From NCBI RefSeq assembly GCF_001715975.1, contig NZ_MARB01000010.1:100004-164003 (forward strand): 64,000 nucleotides of DNA, given 5' to 3'. Source of the stretch: Candidatus Thiodiazotropha endolucinida. GTDB lineage: Bacteria > Pseudomonadota > Gammaproteobacteria > Chromatiales > Chromatiaceae. The position numbers and the translations under genes are program-made. Of this stretch, positions 1 to 8,612 are shown one piece after another. Numbering within the stretch: position 1 is the first letter of the stretch; each line of letters starts with the position of its first letter. Below the pieces are notes generated by a model, which had not been told where the DNA came from, did no database searches, and was given only the letters and a program-made list of their open reading frames with translations.

Positions 1-83
1 GTCGGCAGGGATGGCACACGCCCCGATTCATTGCTGGGCAACTGGGTCGATTGCTCCTCTGCGGCCTTTTGTATCGTTGTCAT
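1..83 (-). CDS. 5' end of an unidentified gene, cut by the window edge
   Basis: Reading leftwards from an ATG at 83-81 gives 27 open codons without a stop before the window ends (MTTIQKAAEEQ...). It begins 55 bases after the korB stop and on the same strand, so it may be the third gene of the kor transcript. A GAGAG sequence about 10 bases before the ATG could be the ribosome site. Too little is visible to name a family. Confidence 0.4.
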   Translation of the reverse strand, partial: MTTIQKAAEEQSTQLPSNESGRVPSLP

Positions 84-138
84 TTCAGAAAAACTCTCGT
101 TGCGATCAGGAGTTCGTCAAGCTTTCCCGATTTCGTGA

Positions 139-1092
139 TCAGATAGTGATTCGGTCCAACACTGCGTTGAAGCCCTCCAGCCTTTTCTCAGGCGTCATCT
201 CCACACCCTGACTCGACAGATCCTCGTAACACTGGGCATCCGGGTTATGGTAAAGCAGTCCCAACGGCAGTCTCGCGCTGTCTGCTGCGAGCTGGAAGGC
301 CCGGGCCAGATCCGAGGGATCGTGTTCCGTCCGATTGGGGAATTGACGGCTGACACTTTTGTCCACTGGAATTCCCCGCTGATGCTGCAACAGCAGGAAG
401 CGGTCCGGGTTCTGCTGCAGCTCCTTTGAAAAACTGTCTGCATAGACCGGGCAACGCTGAATAATGCGAACAAACCCAGTCCCTTTGTGTTGGTATGCGG
501 CTTTTAGTGTTTCGTAGAGTAAAGGGGGATTCCAGTCAGCCACCTGGGCCACGAAAGATACGTTGGTGACACCCAGCGTTACCGTTAACGGATTATGCGG
601 CTCGAGTATGGCACCGAAAGGATGGGTGTTGGTCTTGAAGCCATGGGGGCTGGTGGGGGATGTCTGGGCCTTGGTCAAGCCGTAGATGGCATTGTCAAAC
701 ACCATCAGAGTCATATCCATGTTGTAGCGCAGAGCATGGATCCAATGAGCGGTGCCAATGGAAAAACAATCGCCGTCGCCCGTCGCCACCCACACATCCA
801 ATTCAGGCCGTCTGGCCTTGATGCCGCAGGCAACGGGCAGTGCACGCCCATGCAGACCATGAAAACCGAATGTGCCGAGATAATGGGGCATACGGCTGGA
901 GCAGCCGATACCGGAAACACATACAGACATCTCCGGCCGCTGCTGTTCGTCGCGCAAGACCTTTTGTGCGGCTGTCAGCACCGCATGATCACCACAGCCG
1001 GGACACCATCGGGCCTCGCCTCCCGCATAGTCGCCCATGGTGAAATAGCGCTCAAAGACTTCGAGTGACCAGTCAGCTTTCAATCCGAACAT
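139..1092 (-). CDS. korB: 2-oxoglutarate:ferredoxin oxidoreductase, beta subunit
   Basis: This is the thiamine-diphosphate-binding subunit of a 2-oxoacid:ferredoxin oxidoreductase, 317 residues. With KorA it interconverts 2-oxoglutarate + CoA and succinyl-CoA + CO2 using ferredoxin. Visible signs are the N-terminal iron-sulfur Cys pair in RWCPGCGDH (residues about 28-36), a further Cys in GIGCSSR, the ThDP/Mg motif GDGD near residue 105, and the downstream DNAIYGLTKAQ segment typical of this subunit. The ATG overlaps the korA stop as TGATG (1094-1090), so translation is probably coupled. Substrate choice (2-oxoglutarate rather than pyruvate) is inferred from overall similarity. The enzyme serves the reductive TCA cycle or a low-oxygen oxidative TCA cycle. 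Confidence 0.9.
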   Translation of the reverse strand: MFGLKADWSLEVFERYFTMGDYAGGEARWCPGCGDHAVLTAAQKVLRDEQQRPEMSVCVSGIGCSSRMPHYLGTFGFHGLHGRALPVACGIKARRPELDVWVATGDGDCFSIGTAHWIHALRYNMDMTLMVFDNAIYGLTKAQTSPTSPHGFKTNTHPFGAILEPHNPLTVTLGVTNVSFVAQVADWNPPLLYETLKAAYQHKGTGFVRIIQRCPVYADSFSKELQQNPDRFLLLQHQRGIPVDKSVSRQFPNRTEHDPSDLARAFQLAADSARLPLGLLYHNPDAQCYEDLSSQGVEMTPEKRLEGFNAVLDRITI

Positions 1093-2993
1093 CAGCCCTC
1101 TCCTTGCATTGCTTCGAGTCTTTTTACGAGTTCATGCTTGATCATTCCCGGCTGCAGCGGGTGTCCATATACCACCGACCAGCAATCGATATCCATCAGG
1201 GTATGGGCGCGTAACAGCAGGGCAAGCTGGGCGTAACGGCGCGTCTCGCCGGTAATCAGCGGCGAATCGGGATCATCGCTGTAGTTGATCTCCACCGTCA
1301 TCACTTTGCGAAAGCCTTTGAAGATCTCTTTCAGCCCGGGTTCCATGGGTAAAATAAAGCGAAGATGCAGGGAAGAGACTTGATGGCCGTCAGCACGCGC
1401 ACGATCCACCGCCTCTTCAATGGCGCCAAGGGTTGATCCCCACCCAACCACCAGCAGATCGCCTGAATCATCGCCGTGCACGACGGGTGGCTTCAGGGTA
1501 CTGGCCAGGGCGGCAAATTTCCGGCTGCGCATATTTGCGCCGTGCTGATTTGAATCGGAATCGTAGGCCACCTTGCTATGGTTGGTGTGGGCTAGGCCGG
1601 TGAGGATGTATTGGCCACCTAGCATTCCCGGCACGGGTCGAGGGGAAAGCCCACTCTCCGAATCCCAATTGTAGGGAGGAATATGCTCATCCCAGTCCGA
1701 TTGGTCGATCGGCGGCGCCATCCAGTCCAGGCTAGGCTCCGGTCTCTGGTAGGGCTGAACCCCGGTTGCCAGATTCGCGTCTGTCAGCAGTATCACCGGG
1801 GTTCGGAACGCCTCGGCAAGCCGTCGCGACATCACCACGAAATGCAGGCACTCCTCAATCGTGGCCGCGGCGATCACGACCTTGGGTGCATCGCCAGGTT
1901 CCCCGAAAAGCGCAGCCAGCAAGTCACCCTGCTCTACCTTGGTGGGCAGGCCGGTGGATGGACCGCCCCGCTGCACGACACACACCACCAGGGGGAGTTC
2001 CGCCATCACCGCCAATGCCAGCATCTCTGTCTTAAGGGCCAATCCCGGTCCCGAGGTAATGGTACAGGCGGTCTTTCCGGCAAACGAGGATCCAATGGCG
2101 AAACCGGCGGCGGCTATCTCATCCTCGGCCTGATGCACAAAGCCCCCAACTTCATGGTAGACATCCGCCAGATAGTGGGATGCCGAGGTCGCCGGCGTAA
2201 TCGGGTACATGGAAACCAACTCCATACCGGATGCCATCACCCCGAGTCCCAACGCTGTATTCCCATTGGTGACGATATACCGCTTCCCCTCCATGTCCTC
2301 TGCCGGCTGCGCTGGAACCTGGTAACTCAGGCCCAGTTTCTCTTCGGCAAACCGGTAACCGGCGTCGAACAAGCGGTGATTCATATCGATCACCTTGTCG
2401 CCCTTGCGCTTGAAGGTGGTGGCGATCTCGCCCTTGGCAAGTTCCACATCCCGCGAATAGATATGGCACAACATCCCCAGCACGAACATATTCTTACCAC
2501 GCCTGGGATTCGGCGTAATCTCCAGACAGGCCGTTTCTATCGGTAATTCGTGAACGATCAGGCCGTTTCTACGAAACTCGGCAACCGCCTTCGCATACTG
2601 CTCACGGATTTCAGGCACGCTGTCGTCGCGCCATTTATCCTCCAACAGCACTTGGGTACCCTCCTTGTATGCGCCGTTGACGATGCGTGAATAGAGAACC
2701 TGTTCGTTGAAGGCGACCACAATATCGGCTTCATCACCCATATTGGTAACCGCATGGGACGCCAGACGAATCCGGATACCGCTGGCGCCAGCCGGTGAGC
2801 GTGCGGGGGGTTGGATCTCGGCGGGAATGATCTCCACCGTCCAGACACCATTGCCCATTCGGGCGGATACCGTGCCAAAGGTCTGGCCGGCTTTCTGTGC
2901 GCCTTCACCGGAGTCGCTGACGATCTCCACGATGTGCTCACGGGTTAGCGTCAACCTCGGAGCAAGCTCCTCGGCAGTTGTTGCATCCACCAC
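1092..2993 (-). CDS. korA: 2-oxoglutarate:ferredoxin oxidoreductase, fused gamma-alpha subunit
   Basis: The protein has 633 residues. Residues about 20-200 are the gamma domain. From about 230 follows the alpha pyrimidine-binding domain, with the family signature NGNTALGLGVMASG and SMYPITPATS, then the transketolase C-terminal-like domain. This fused gamma-alpha form is the common bacterial KorA type and pairs with KorB to make succinyl-CoA:ferredoxin chemistry in the cytoplasm. It lies directly upstream of korB with a one-base overlap. The first ATG at 2993 is used because the predicted promoter lies just upstream. There is no frameshift or missing segment. Confidence 0.9.
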   Translation of the reverse strand: MVDATTAEELAPRLTLTREHIVEIVSDSGEGAQKAGQTFGTVSARMGNGVWTVEIIPAEIQPPARSPAGASGIRIRLASHAVTNMGDEADIVVAFNEQVLYSRIVNGAYKEGTQVLLEDKWRDDSVPEIREQYAKAVAEFRRNGLIVHELPIETACLEITPNPRRGKNMFVLGMLCHIYSRDVELAKGEIATTFKRKGDKVIDMNHRLFDAGYRFAEEKLGLSYQVPAQPAEDMEGKRYIVTNGNTALGLGVMASGMELVSMYPITPATSASHYLADVYHEVGGFVHQAEDEIAAAGFAIGSSFAGKTACTITSGPGLALKTEMLALAVMAELPLVVCVVQRGGPSTGLPTKVEQGDLLAALFGEPGDAPKVVIAAATIEECLHFVVMSRRLAEAFRTPVILLTDANLATGVQPYQRPEPSLDWMAPPIDQSDWDEHIPPYNWDSESGLSPRPVPGMLGGQYILTGLAHTNHSKVAYDSDSNQHGANMRSRKFAALASTLKPPVVHGDDSGDLLVVGWGSTLGAIEEAVDRARADGHQVSSLHLRFILPMEPGLKEIFKGFRKVMTVEINYSDDPDSPLITGETRRYAQLALLLRAHTLMDIDCWSVVYGHPLQPGMIKHELVKRLEAMQGEG

Positions 2994-3108
2994 ATCATTG
3001 GCCCTCGTTACAAAGAAGTGAAACGATTTCCTGCGCCCTGTTAATTCTGTTTCTATCAGGGCTTCGTCATGAAAAAAGCCTGGTATCTTCCCTGTTGTTT
3101 AAGTCCAC

Positions 3109-3136
3109 ATTAAACGCAGTGGTATTAAGAAGTCAA
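3109..3136 (-). promoter_or_regulatory. Candidate sigma-70 promoter for korAB
   Basis: On the minus strand TTGACT (3136-3131) is followed after 16 bases by TTTAAT (3114-3109). Each hexamer matches consensus at 5 of 6 bases. It would give a leader of about 110 bases before the korA ATG. Prediction from pattern only. Confidence 0.4.
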
Positions 3137-3165
3137 TTTTTGGAACCTACAATCGACTATCGAAT

Positions 3166-3200
3166 CGGGCAGGACCATGGCAGGAAGTGCCCGTTTTTTT
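3166..3200 (+). terminator. Terminator-like hairpin with T run, plus strand
   Basis: CGGGCA (3166-3171) pairs with TGCCCG (3188-3193) around a 16-base loop and is followed by seven T (3194-3200) on the plus strand. No plus-strand gene precedes it: both neighbours, korA and the DUF2058 gene, read leftwards. It may end an unannotated short plus-strand RNA, or be a fortuitous hairpin. Confidence 0.35.
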
Positions 3201-3244
3201 AAAAGCTACAACTTCAACTTACCGGCAAACCTCAGCATTGGACC

Positions 3245-3784
3245 TCACCACATCAGATCGTCGGGTACGATATAATCAGCGTAGGGATCGTCGCTATCAT
3301 CCTGCTGTTCACGATCATTGCGTACAACGATACAATCACGCTTTCTCATGCTGATTTTGTCCGCCACTGCGGTAGGGATGACGTCATATCGATCATCTAT
3401 TTTGACAATCACCAGCCGCCCGCCGATCAGTTGGCCATGAATCTCGTCTGTGATAAAAATCCGCCGCACCTTGTTTTCGTCATTGAAATGGTAAACGACC
3501 TCGCCCTCATCCAACGGAAGACGATTCATCTCAATCAACTGCCTGATCTGAGCGGCGATCGCTTTTTGCTTCGCCTGCTCATTCTTTTTCTGATTCAGCG
3601 CACGATCCCGTTCGACATCCTTGGCTTTCGCCTGTTTTGCCCAACGCACGGCTTCGTCTTCCGCTTTCTGCTTGCGGTGTCGCTGCTCTTTCTCCTTGCG
3701 TTGTTTTGCCTTTTTCGCCTTGTTAACTTTGTTCTTGTCAGTTAAGCCGGCCTTGAGCAGCTGATCTTGTAGTGAGTTAGCCAA
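3245..3784 (-). CDS. DUF2058 family protein (YaiL-like)
   Basis: A 179-residue protein of the DUF2058 family (E. coli YaiL). The N-terminal MANSLQDQLLKAGL is the family's hallmark start. It is followed by a long, very Lys/Arg/Glu-rich helix (residues about 18-75, likely coiled coil) and a small C-terminal globular domain (about 80-165) with a YHFNDENKVRRIFI strand pattern. The tail is acidic (DDSDDPYADYIVPDD). Family members are predicted nucleic-acid-associated proteins, but the function is not established. It stands alone between korA and a divergent CHAD gene. Confidence 0.8.
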   Translation of the reverse strand: MANSLQDQLLKAGLTDKNKVNKAKKAKQRKEKEQRHRKQKAEDEAVRWAKQAKAKDVERDRALNQKKNEQAKQKAIAAQIRQLIEMNRLPLDEGEVVYHFNDENKVRRIFITDEIHGQLIGGRLVIVKIDDRYDVIPTAVADKISMRKRDCIVVRNDREQQDDSDDPYADYIVPDDLMW

Positions 3785-4171
3785 TACAATCTCCGGTACT
3801 AGTCGAGGTCATCGAGAGCAAATCGATCAGTCAGCATCATACCGCAGTTGCGGTTTGCTCTCCATTCAACCCGTCGATAACCCGATGTTTCGCGTTCGGC
3901 GCATATGGCGTCGACGGACGTGGCTGAACCTTAAATTTCACACATCATATTCCCCTGAACCTGATATTGCTCTGTAGCTGCTTGATGATTATTCTTCTGT
4001 TGCGTGAACCGTAATCATGCTACATATTTTTGACAATCTGGACGTCATCCACAATTTACTACCTAATCTGTTTTTTTCTGCTAAAGTCAGCTTTTGAGCA
4101 TAATGCCGTTACCCGGCTGCTTCATAACTGCACCATAGAATGAAACCTGCTCTCTAAATGGTTTTTTAGAA
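3785..4171. other. Divergent intergenic region, DUF2058 / CHAD
   Basis: This 387-base gap separates two divergent genes and should hold both promoters. On the plus strand a perfect TTGACA (4030-4035) is followed by only a weak -10 (AATTTA at 4053-4058, 17-base spacer). No RNA gene, long repeat or open frame with coding character was recognised. Confidence 0.4.
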
Positions 4172-5098
4172 ATGACAAAAAAAAACAAATCGCCTGCACC
4201 CATCGATACTGATCAAACCGTCAGCGAAGCTGTCCAGATCATTCTCAAACATAATTACAATTATCTGCTTGCATGGGAACAGAGCGCACGTTCCTGGGAC
4301 GACATAGAGGGTGTACACCAAACACGGGTCGCGTTCAGACGGATGCGTTCAGCCCTGTCGGCCTTTCGCGCAGCTATTCCTCGCAAAGTCAGTAAACCCT
4401 GGTCCAACGAGTTACGTGACCTTGCCAGTCAGTTGGGGATGGCGCGGGACCTGGATGTCTTCATCGACGAAGGACTTGGCGCGATACTAGGCAAACTGCC
4501 GCTTCGGGGGGAAGAGGGGGTTACCCAAATCGCCCACCAGCACAGGGAACAGGCCTACCTGCAAGTCAACGCCATGCTCGACAGCGACCAATACAAACAC
4601 TTCAAAGACAATTTTCCTCTATGGATTGACGGTAAGGAGTGGGAACAGGCGGAATTGAAGATTAAACACCGAAATAACTTATCAACCAATATTGTCCCCT
4701 TTTCCCGTAAGTTGCTGGACAGCCTGGAACGAGGCGTATTGGAAGCCGGCAGTCATGTGAATAAGGAATCAGCGCACGAGATGCATAAGCTGCGCATCGA
4801 ATGTAAAAAACTACGTTACGCAGCCGAATTTTTCATTCCGGTACTGAAAGGATTGGATGACTTTATTCGCCACATGAAAAGATTGCAGGATCTACTGGGC
4901 ATCCTGAACGATGTATCGGTCATGAAGCATCTTTTGGATATCATGATGGAAAATGAGGACAACCATGAAGTTCTTGAGTATGCCGGAGGCCTGGTCGGCT
5001 GGCGTACGCGTCAATATTATGAAATGCTGGATACCTTTGATGATCGTTGGGAGGAATTCATCAATGCAAAGCAACCCTGGTGGAGAAAATATCCCTGA
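4172..5098 (+). CDS. CHAD domain protein
   Basis: A 308-residue protein made almost wholly of a CHAD domain (conserved histidine alpha-helical domain), which in studied members binds inorganic polyphosphate. Conserved His/Arg pairs appear in the N-terminal half (EGVHQTRVAFRRMRSAL, near residue 50) and are mirrored in the C-terminal half (AHEMHKLRIECKKLRYAAEF, near residue 207), as expected for this duplicated fold. There is no CYTH domain, which often accompanies CHAD. It ends three bases from the stop of the convergent phosphoesterase gene. A role in polyphosphate granules or phosphate signalling is inference. Confidence 0.85.
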   Translation: MTKKNKSPAPIDTDQTVSEAVQIILKHNYNYLLAWEQSARSWDDIEGVHQTRVAFRRMRSALSAFRAAIPRKVSKPWSNELRDLASQLGMARDLDVFIDEGLGAILGKLPLRGEEGVTQIAHQHREQAYLQVNAMLDSDQYKHFKDNFPLWIDGKEWEQAELKIKHRNNLSTNIVPFSRKLLDSLERGVLEAGSHVNKESAHEMHKLRIECKKLRYAAEFFIPVLKGLDDFIRHMKRLQDLLGILNDVSVMKHLLDIMMENEDNHEVLEYAGGLVGWRTRQYYEMLDTFDDRWEEFINAKQPWWRKYP

Positions 5099-5101
5099 TA
5101 G

Positions 5102-6184
5102 TTATCGGATCTCTGTTGAATATTCACTCTGATCGGCAGCAAGATATTCAGATACGATTTTACGCTGTTTTTTAGACTTGTTTTTGGTATTGATGAACAG
5201 AATATCGGTATTCCCGTCTGCACCCGATCGAATCACGGTTGCACCCAATCCCTTACGCCTCACCATGGTGTCATTACCGATCATTCTTACATCCGGAAGC
5301 CACTTACTGAATTCATAGTCAATCTGCACACCTGAACGTTGCGGTCTGTGTCCGTGGATTACGCATTCTATTTTCAATGTCTTGAAAAGCATATTTATCG
5401 ATTTACCGTGCTTTTTATAATACTGCGCTGCATCCTTAACGTCATAGAGTAGATAATTCTTCTGTTTGTTGTCTCGCGCATAGGCATATAGCTGCATTGC
5501 TTCAGGTCTTTTGAAGGCTTTCTTATAGTGGTCCGAATTAAATTGATTCAGATTATTGCCCGTCACCTCACCATAATGTTGCAATGTACGTAAAAACTCC
5601 AGCGTCGGATAACCATGAATAAAAAGAATTCCTCTCTCCAGATGAAACAGATCCATAGATTCAATAAACAGTTTCAAATCCTCCAAGTGACCCGTTCCCA
5701 GACTGATTTTCTTGCCGGCCTCGATTTTTTGCCAGATCTCCTGTTCATGATTACCGACAATTATCTTCACGTGTCCTCCTTTCAACTTCGCTTGTCGTCG
5801 AATCTGACGCCAGAAATCCACAACCGAAGGATCAGGTCTTTTTTTATCCCCCAGGTCACCTGTGTGGAATAGGGTGATACCATTCAGATCATCTGCCAGT
5901 TCCTCCCGGTCATTGAGGAGAGCGGCGTAACCTAATGTATTTTTGACCGAGACTATTTCATTGTCAGTATCGGAGAGCACGATGCATCTGAGGTTTTTTC
6001 CAACAGATTCATCATCAGATCGCGGCTCTTTCTCTTGAATCGGCACCGTTGATTGTGTCGATGGCTCAGTATCTTTTTGTCTCTTTTTTGAAGGGGGATA
6101 TGAGCGTTTCAAAAGGTGTCTGACAAGACGAAACGATCGTTGAAAAAGGTTAAACAGGCCTGCCTCCTTAATACGTTTATTCAT
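5102..6184 (-). CDS. Metallophosphoesterase with atypical first motif
   Basis: A 360-residue calcineurin-like phosphoesterase, last gene of a three-gene operon. Metal-binding motifs in order are SDTDNE (about residues 71-76), GDLGD (109-113), GNHE (144-147), a His in FIHGY (190) and HGHR (277-280). The usual first motif GDxH is changed: the metal-ligand His position is Asp (D-T-D). The fold is clear but metal use or activity may differ. The first 65 residues are basic and low in complexity, without a signal peptide. It starts three bases after the stop of the GHKL gene, so co-translation is likely. The substrate cannot be told from sequence. PPP-type phosphoprotein phosphatase or bis-nucleotide phosphatase are both possible. 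Confidence 0.75.
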   Translation of the reverse strand: MNKRIKEAGLFNLFQRSFRLVRHLLKRSYPPSKKRQKDTEPSTQSTVPIQEKEPRSDDESVGKNLRCIVLSDTDNEIVSVKNTLGYAALLNDREELADDLNGITLFHTGDLGDKKRPDPSVVDFWRQIRRQAKLKGGHVKIIVGNHEQEIWQKIEAGKKISLGTGHLEDLKLFIESMDLFHLERGILFIHGYPTLEFLRTLQHYGEVTGNNLNQFNSDHYKKAFKRPEAMQLYAYARDNKQKNYLLYDVKDAAQYYKKHGKSINMLFKTLKIECVIHGHRPQRSGVQIDYEFSKWLPDVRMIGNDTMVRRKGLGATVIRSGADGNTDILFINTKNKSKKQRKIVSEYLAADQSEYSTEIR

Positions 6185-6187
6185 CGT

Positions 6188-6952
6188 TCAGAAAAAATTG
6201 GACAGCTGCAACTCAAATACCGCTCCAGTAGTCAGATAGTGCACATTGACGTCCAGATTCAATTCTATCTTGATTTTTTTCAAGGCCATACCCTGGCCGC
6301 CGGTATAGGCGATCCTGCGATCCACCATATCTTCGCTTTTGCCGAACTTGTTGATACACCACTCGATGATCCTGTTGGACAAGCTGCTGTCCATGTCCTC
6401 ACCCAAGTATGATTTTCTTGGCTTGGCGACATTTTTACCGTAACCATTATCAACAACTAATAAAATCGTATGCTTCCTTTTCTGATCGAGATAGAGAATG
6501 ACCTTAAAACCGGGGAATCTGCTCGTATACTTCTGCTGAATATAGGCGGCGTGAGAAAAGCTATCTATTGAATTCTGATAGGCATCCTTGACGATCGAGC
6601 TTATTATTTGTGCATCCCCTGCGGTTTCACCAATCTTGCCGATCAGCTCATTATAAACTTCAGGCAATACCACCAGCTCCGAGAGCGCATCGTTTTGTTC
6701 ACGCTTATTGAGGCAATGCCATTCCGCCATGCGGCTATCGTTGAAAATCACGGAGAACTGTCCCAATATGGACAGGTCAGTGAGGCGTGAGCTTTTTTTC
6801 GCCAGATAAAGCTTGAAGATATGATTAAGTTCAGCCAGAGCGAGGTCCTTTTTCACTCGATCCTCATCGAGCAGAGAATCTTCCGACTGATAGATGACAG
6901 GCCCTTCTTTAAGCGACTTGGCCGCTTTCGAATGATCACTCTGCCTACTCAT
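6188..6952 (-). CDS. GHKL-fold (HATPase-like) ATP-binding protein of unknown function
   Basis: This 254-residue protein carries the motif set of GHKL ATPases: an N-box in KDAYQNSIDS (D123, N127), a G1 box DNGYG (D168-G172) and a G2 box TGGQGMAL (217-224). It has no phosphoacceptor His domain, receiver or membrane segment. The N-terminal 100 residues match nothing I recognise. It is the middle gene of an operon with two phosphoesterases, 35 bases below the PPP-type gene and three above the other. It could be an RsbW-like protein kinase or an ATP-sensing adaptor whose targets are dephosphorylated by its neighbours. That role is inference; the ATP-binding fold is the supported part. Confidence 0.65.
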   Translation of the reverse strand: MSRQSDHSKAAKSLKEGPVIYQSEDSLLDEDRVKKDLALAELNHIFKLYLAKKSSRLTDLSILGQFSVIFNDSRMAEWHCLNKREQNDALSELVVLPEVYNELIGKIGETAGDAQIISSIVKDAYQNSIDSFSHAAYIQQKYTSRFPGFKVILYLDQKRKHTILLVVDNGYGKNVAKPRKSYLGEDMDSSLSNRIIEWCINKFGKSEDMVDRRIAYTGGQGMALKKIKIELNLDVNVHYLTTGAVFELQLSNFF

Positions 6953-6987
6953 GAAACAAACTGCGCATATTGATAAAAGACCTCGGA

Positions 6988-8445
6988 TTAATCATCGCTA
7001 TCCTGGAGTTCATTAAGTACAGACAACAGCGGTTCGCTACGATATCGAATCGGAATCATATGTCCAGCGACGCTGGTGAACAGGCCGATCCAGGGAAAAT
7101 TACCACTGAATACGACATCGTGGTGGTCGATGCCTCCAACGTTGTGCCACAAGGTATCGTGTCGGGTTAATGGGGTATGTCCGACAAAAAGTTCTGCATC
7201 CGGTTTCAAGCTGAGTGAACTCCGGAAGCGTTTCACGTCGCCTTTGGTATAACCAGCCAGTCGATTCGGCCTGTACAGCCGGTTACAGGTCAACTCCTCC
7301 ATCAGGCTGGGATAACTGTGTACATTCACCAGCATATCCATTGTCACCTTGCTCTTCGGCGGTGCCGCATGACAGGCCACATAATCTTTCGATACCGCAA
7401 CATAGGGAAGCAGCTTATAAAAATGCTCCATTGCCTTCTTGTAAGCCTCACCGCGAACACGTTTCACCTCCTTGGCCCACAGCAAGCCTTGCGGTACGCC
7501 ATCCTTACCGATCTCTTCAGAAAAACTGTCGTGATTGCCGCGCACATAGAATACCTGCTGAGGAAACCATAACTTGAGCCTAAAGATCAGATCCATGATC
7601 AGTAGTGAACTCTCCATTTCCGCCAGCTTGCCGTCCATTTCCGAATGGACCGCATCGCCCAAAAAGACCATCGCTGCCTTTCCGTCACCCATCATTTCGA
7701 GAAATTCATTATGACTCAGTATGGTGAGTAAATTATCCACCTGAGCATGCAGGTCGCCTAGAATGACAGGTATCATCTTTTTTGGCAGTTCAACCACACC
7801 ACCAGGCATACCCCGCTCGTTTCTCGGTCGCAAAGGCTCTTTTTCCAGAATTTCATTAACTGCCTTGAGGTCCGCCAATGCCTCCTCGGGGGGCAGCAGT
7901 TGGATGGGGCCACCGAAGATGCGACGTATCTCCTGGAGATTCGCCAAACGTCTTCTGTTGGCCCTGTGCCTCTCTTTCTCATTCAACAACGGGATCAACC
8001 GTGTTCCCTTATCGGCATCCAGGTCTTTAAACAATAACGCATCGCCGTCATGGATTATCGATAGCTGACGTTTAGCCAGGTTACGTGGATACTTGAAGAT
8101 ACGCTGCTGCAGTTCGTCCTCATATCCAAGAATGAGATGATCGCCTTTGCTCAAACGCAAAAATCCACTGATCTCTTTGAAATAGTGTTCCGGATTGATG
8201 AGCAGGAAACCGGGTTGCTCCTGTAGATTATTTCCATGCACTGACTGTTCAGCATAGAGCAGAAGCCTAAAATCATTGCCAAATTCGATTTCGATAGGGA
8301 TATCTTCATAGGGAACACGGATACTGCCGCCTTGTAGCAGAAAACTCTCCTGCAGTCGATGCTCCGTGTATTGGGAGGTCTGAGAAAATGCAGATTTCAG
8401 CTTGGCGAAGAATCCATTCCTGGCGTTTTCAGGACCATTCGCCAT
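6988..8445 (-). CDS. PPP-type metallophosphoesterase with N-terminal FHA-like domain
   Basis: A 485-residue protein, first gene of a three-gene operon. The C-terminal half has the complete PPP phosphatase motif set: GDLHA (230-234), GDAVHSE (263-269), GNHD (303-306), a His in ACHAAPP (359) and VGHTPL (421-426). The segment at about 95-152 (LSKGDHLILG ... LLFKDLDADKGTRL) resembles an FHA domain, whose canonical members bind phosphothreonine. The usual Arg and Ser/His contacts are not kept, so binding may be altered. Residues 153-220 are a charged linker. No signal peptide or membrane segment is seen. Context with a GHKL ATP-binding protein and a second phosphoesterase suggests protein dephosphorylation in a signalling cascade. 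The phosphatase call is firm; the FHA call is tentative. Confidence 0.75.
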   Translation of the reverse strand: MANGPENARNGFFAKLKSAFSQTSQYTEHRLQESFLLQGGSIRVPYEDIPIEIEFGNDFRLLLYAEQSVHGNNLQEQPGFLLINPEHYFKEISGFLRLSKGDHLILGYEDELQQRIFKYPRNLAKRQLSIIHDGDALLFKDLDADKGTRLIPLLNEKERHRANRRRLANLQEIRRIFGGPIQLLPPEEALADLKAVNEILEKEPLRPRNERGMPGGVVELPKKMIPVILGDLHAQVDNLLTILSHNEFLEMMGDGKAAMVFLGDAVHSEMDGKLAEMESSLLIMDLIFRLKLWFPQQVFYVRGNHDSFSEEIGKDGVPQGLLWAKEVKRVRGEAYKKAMEHFYKLLPYVAVSKDYVACHAAPPKSKVTMDMLVNVHSYPSLMEELTCNRLYRPNRLAGYTKGDVKRFRSSLSLKPDAELFVGHTPLTRHDTLWHNVGGIDHHDVVFSGNFPWIGLFTSVAGHMIPIRYRSEPLLSVLNELQDSDD

Positions 8446-8612
8446 TGTTTACCTCGTATCAAGCACAGCCAAAAGTACAGCATACAACTTAGCGCATCAT
8501 CTGCCCAGGACCATGATCAAGCACTGTCCTTTCAACAACTTTTGTGAGGATAATAGAGATGGGGGATCATCTATTCGCCACGCTATAACAACTGGCAATA
8601 CTCATATACCTG

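Noticed and set aside
1683-2546. 287-residue plus-strand frame inside korA
   Set aside because: Antisense shadow of korA. No family features and rich in His/Arg/Gly.
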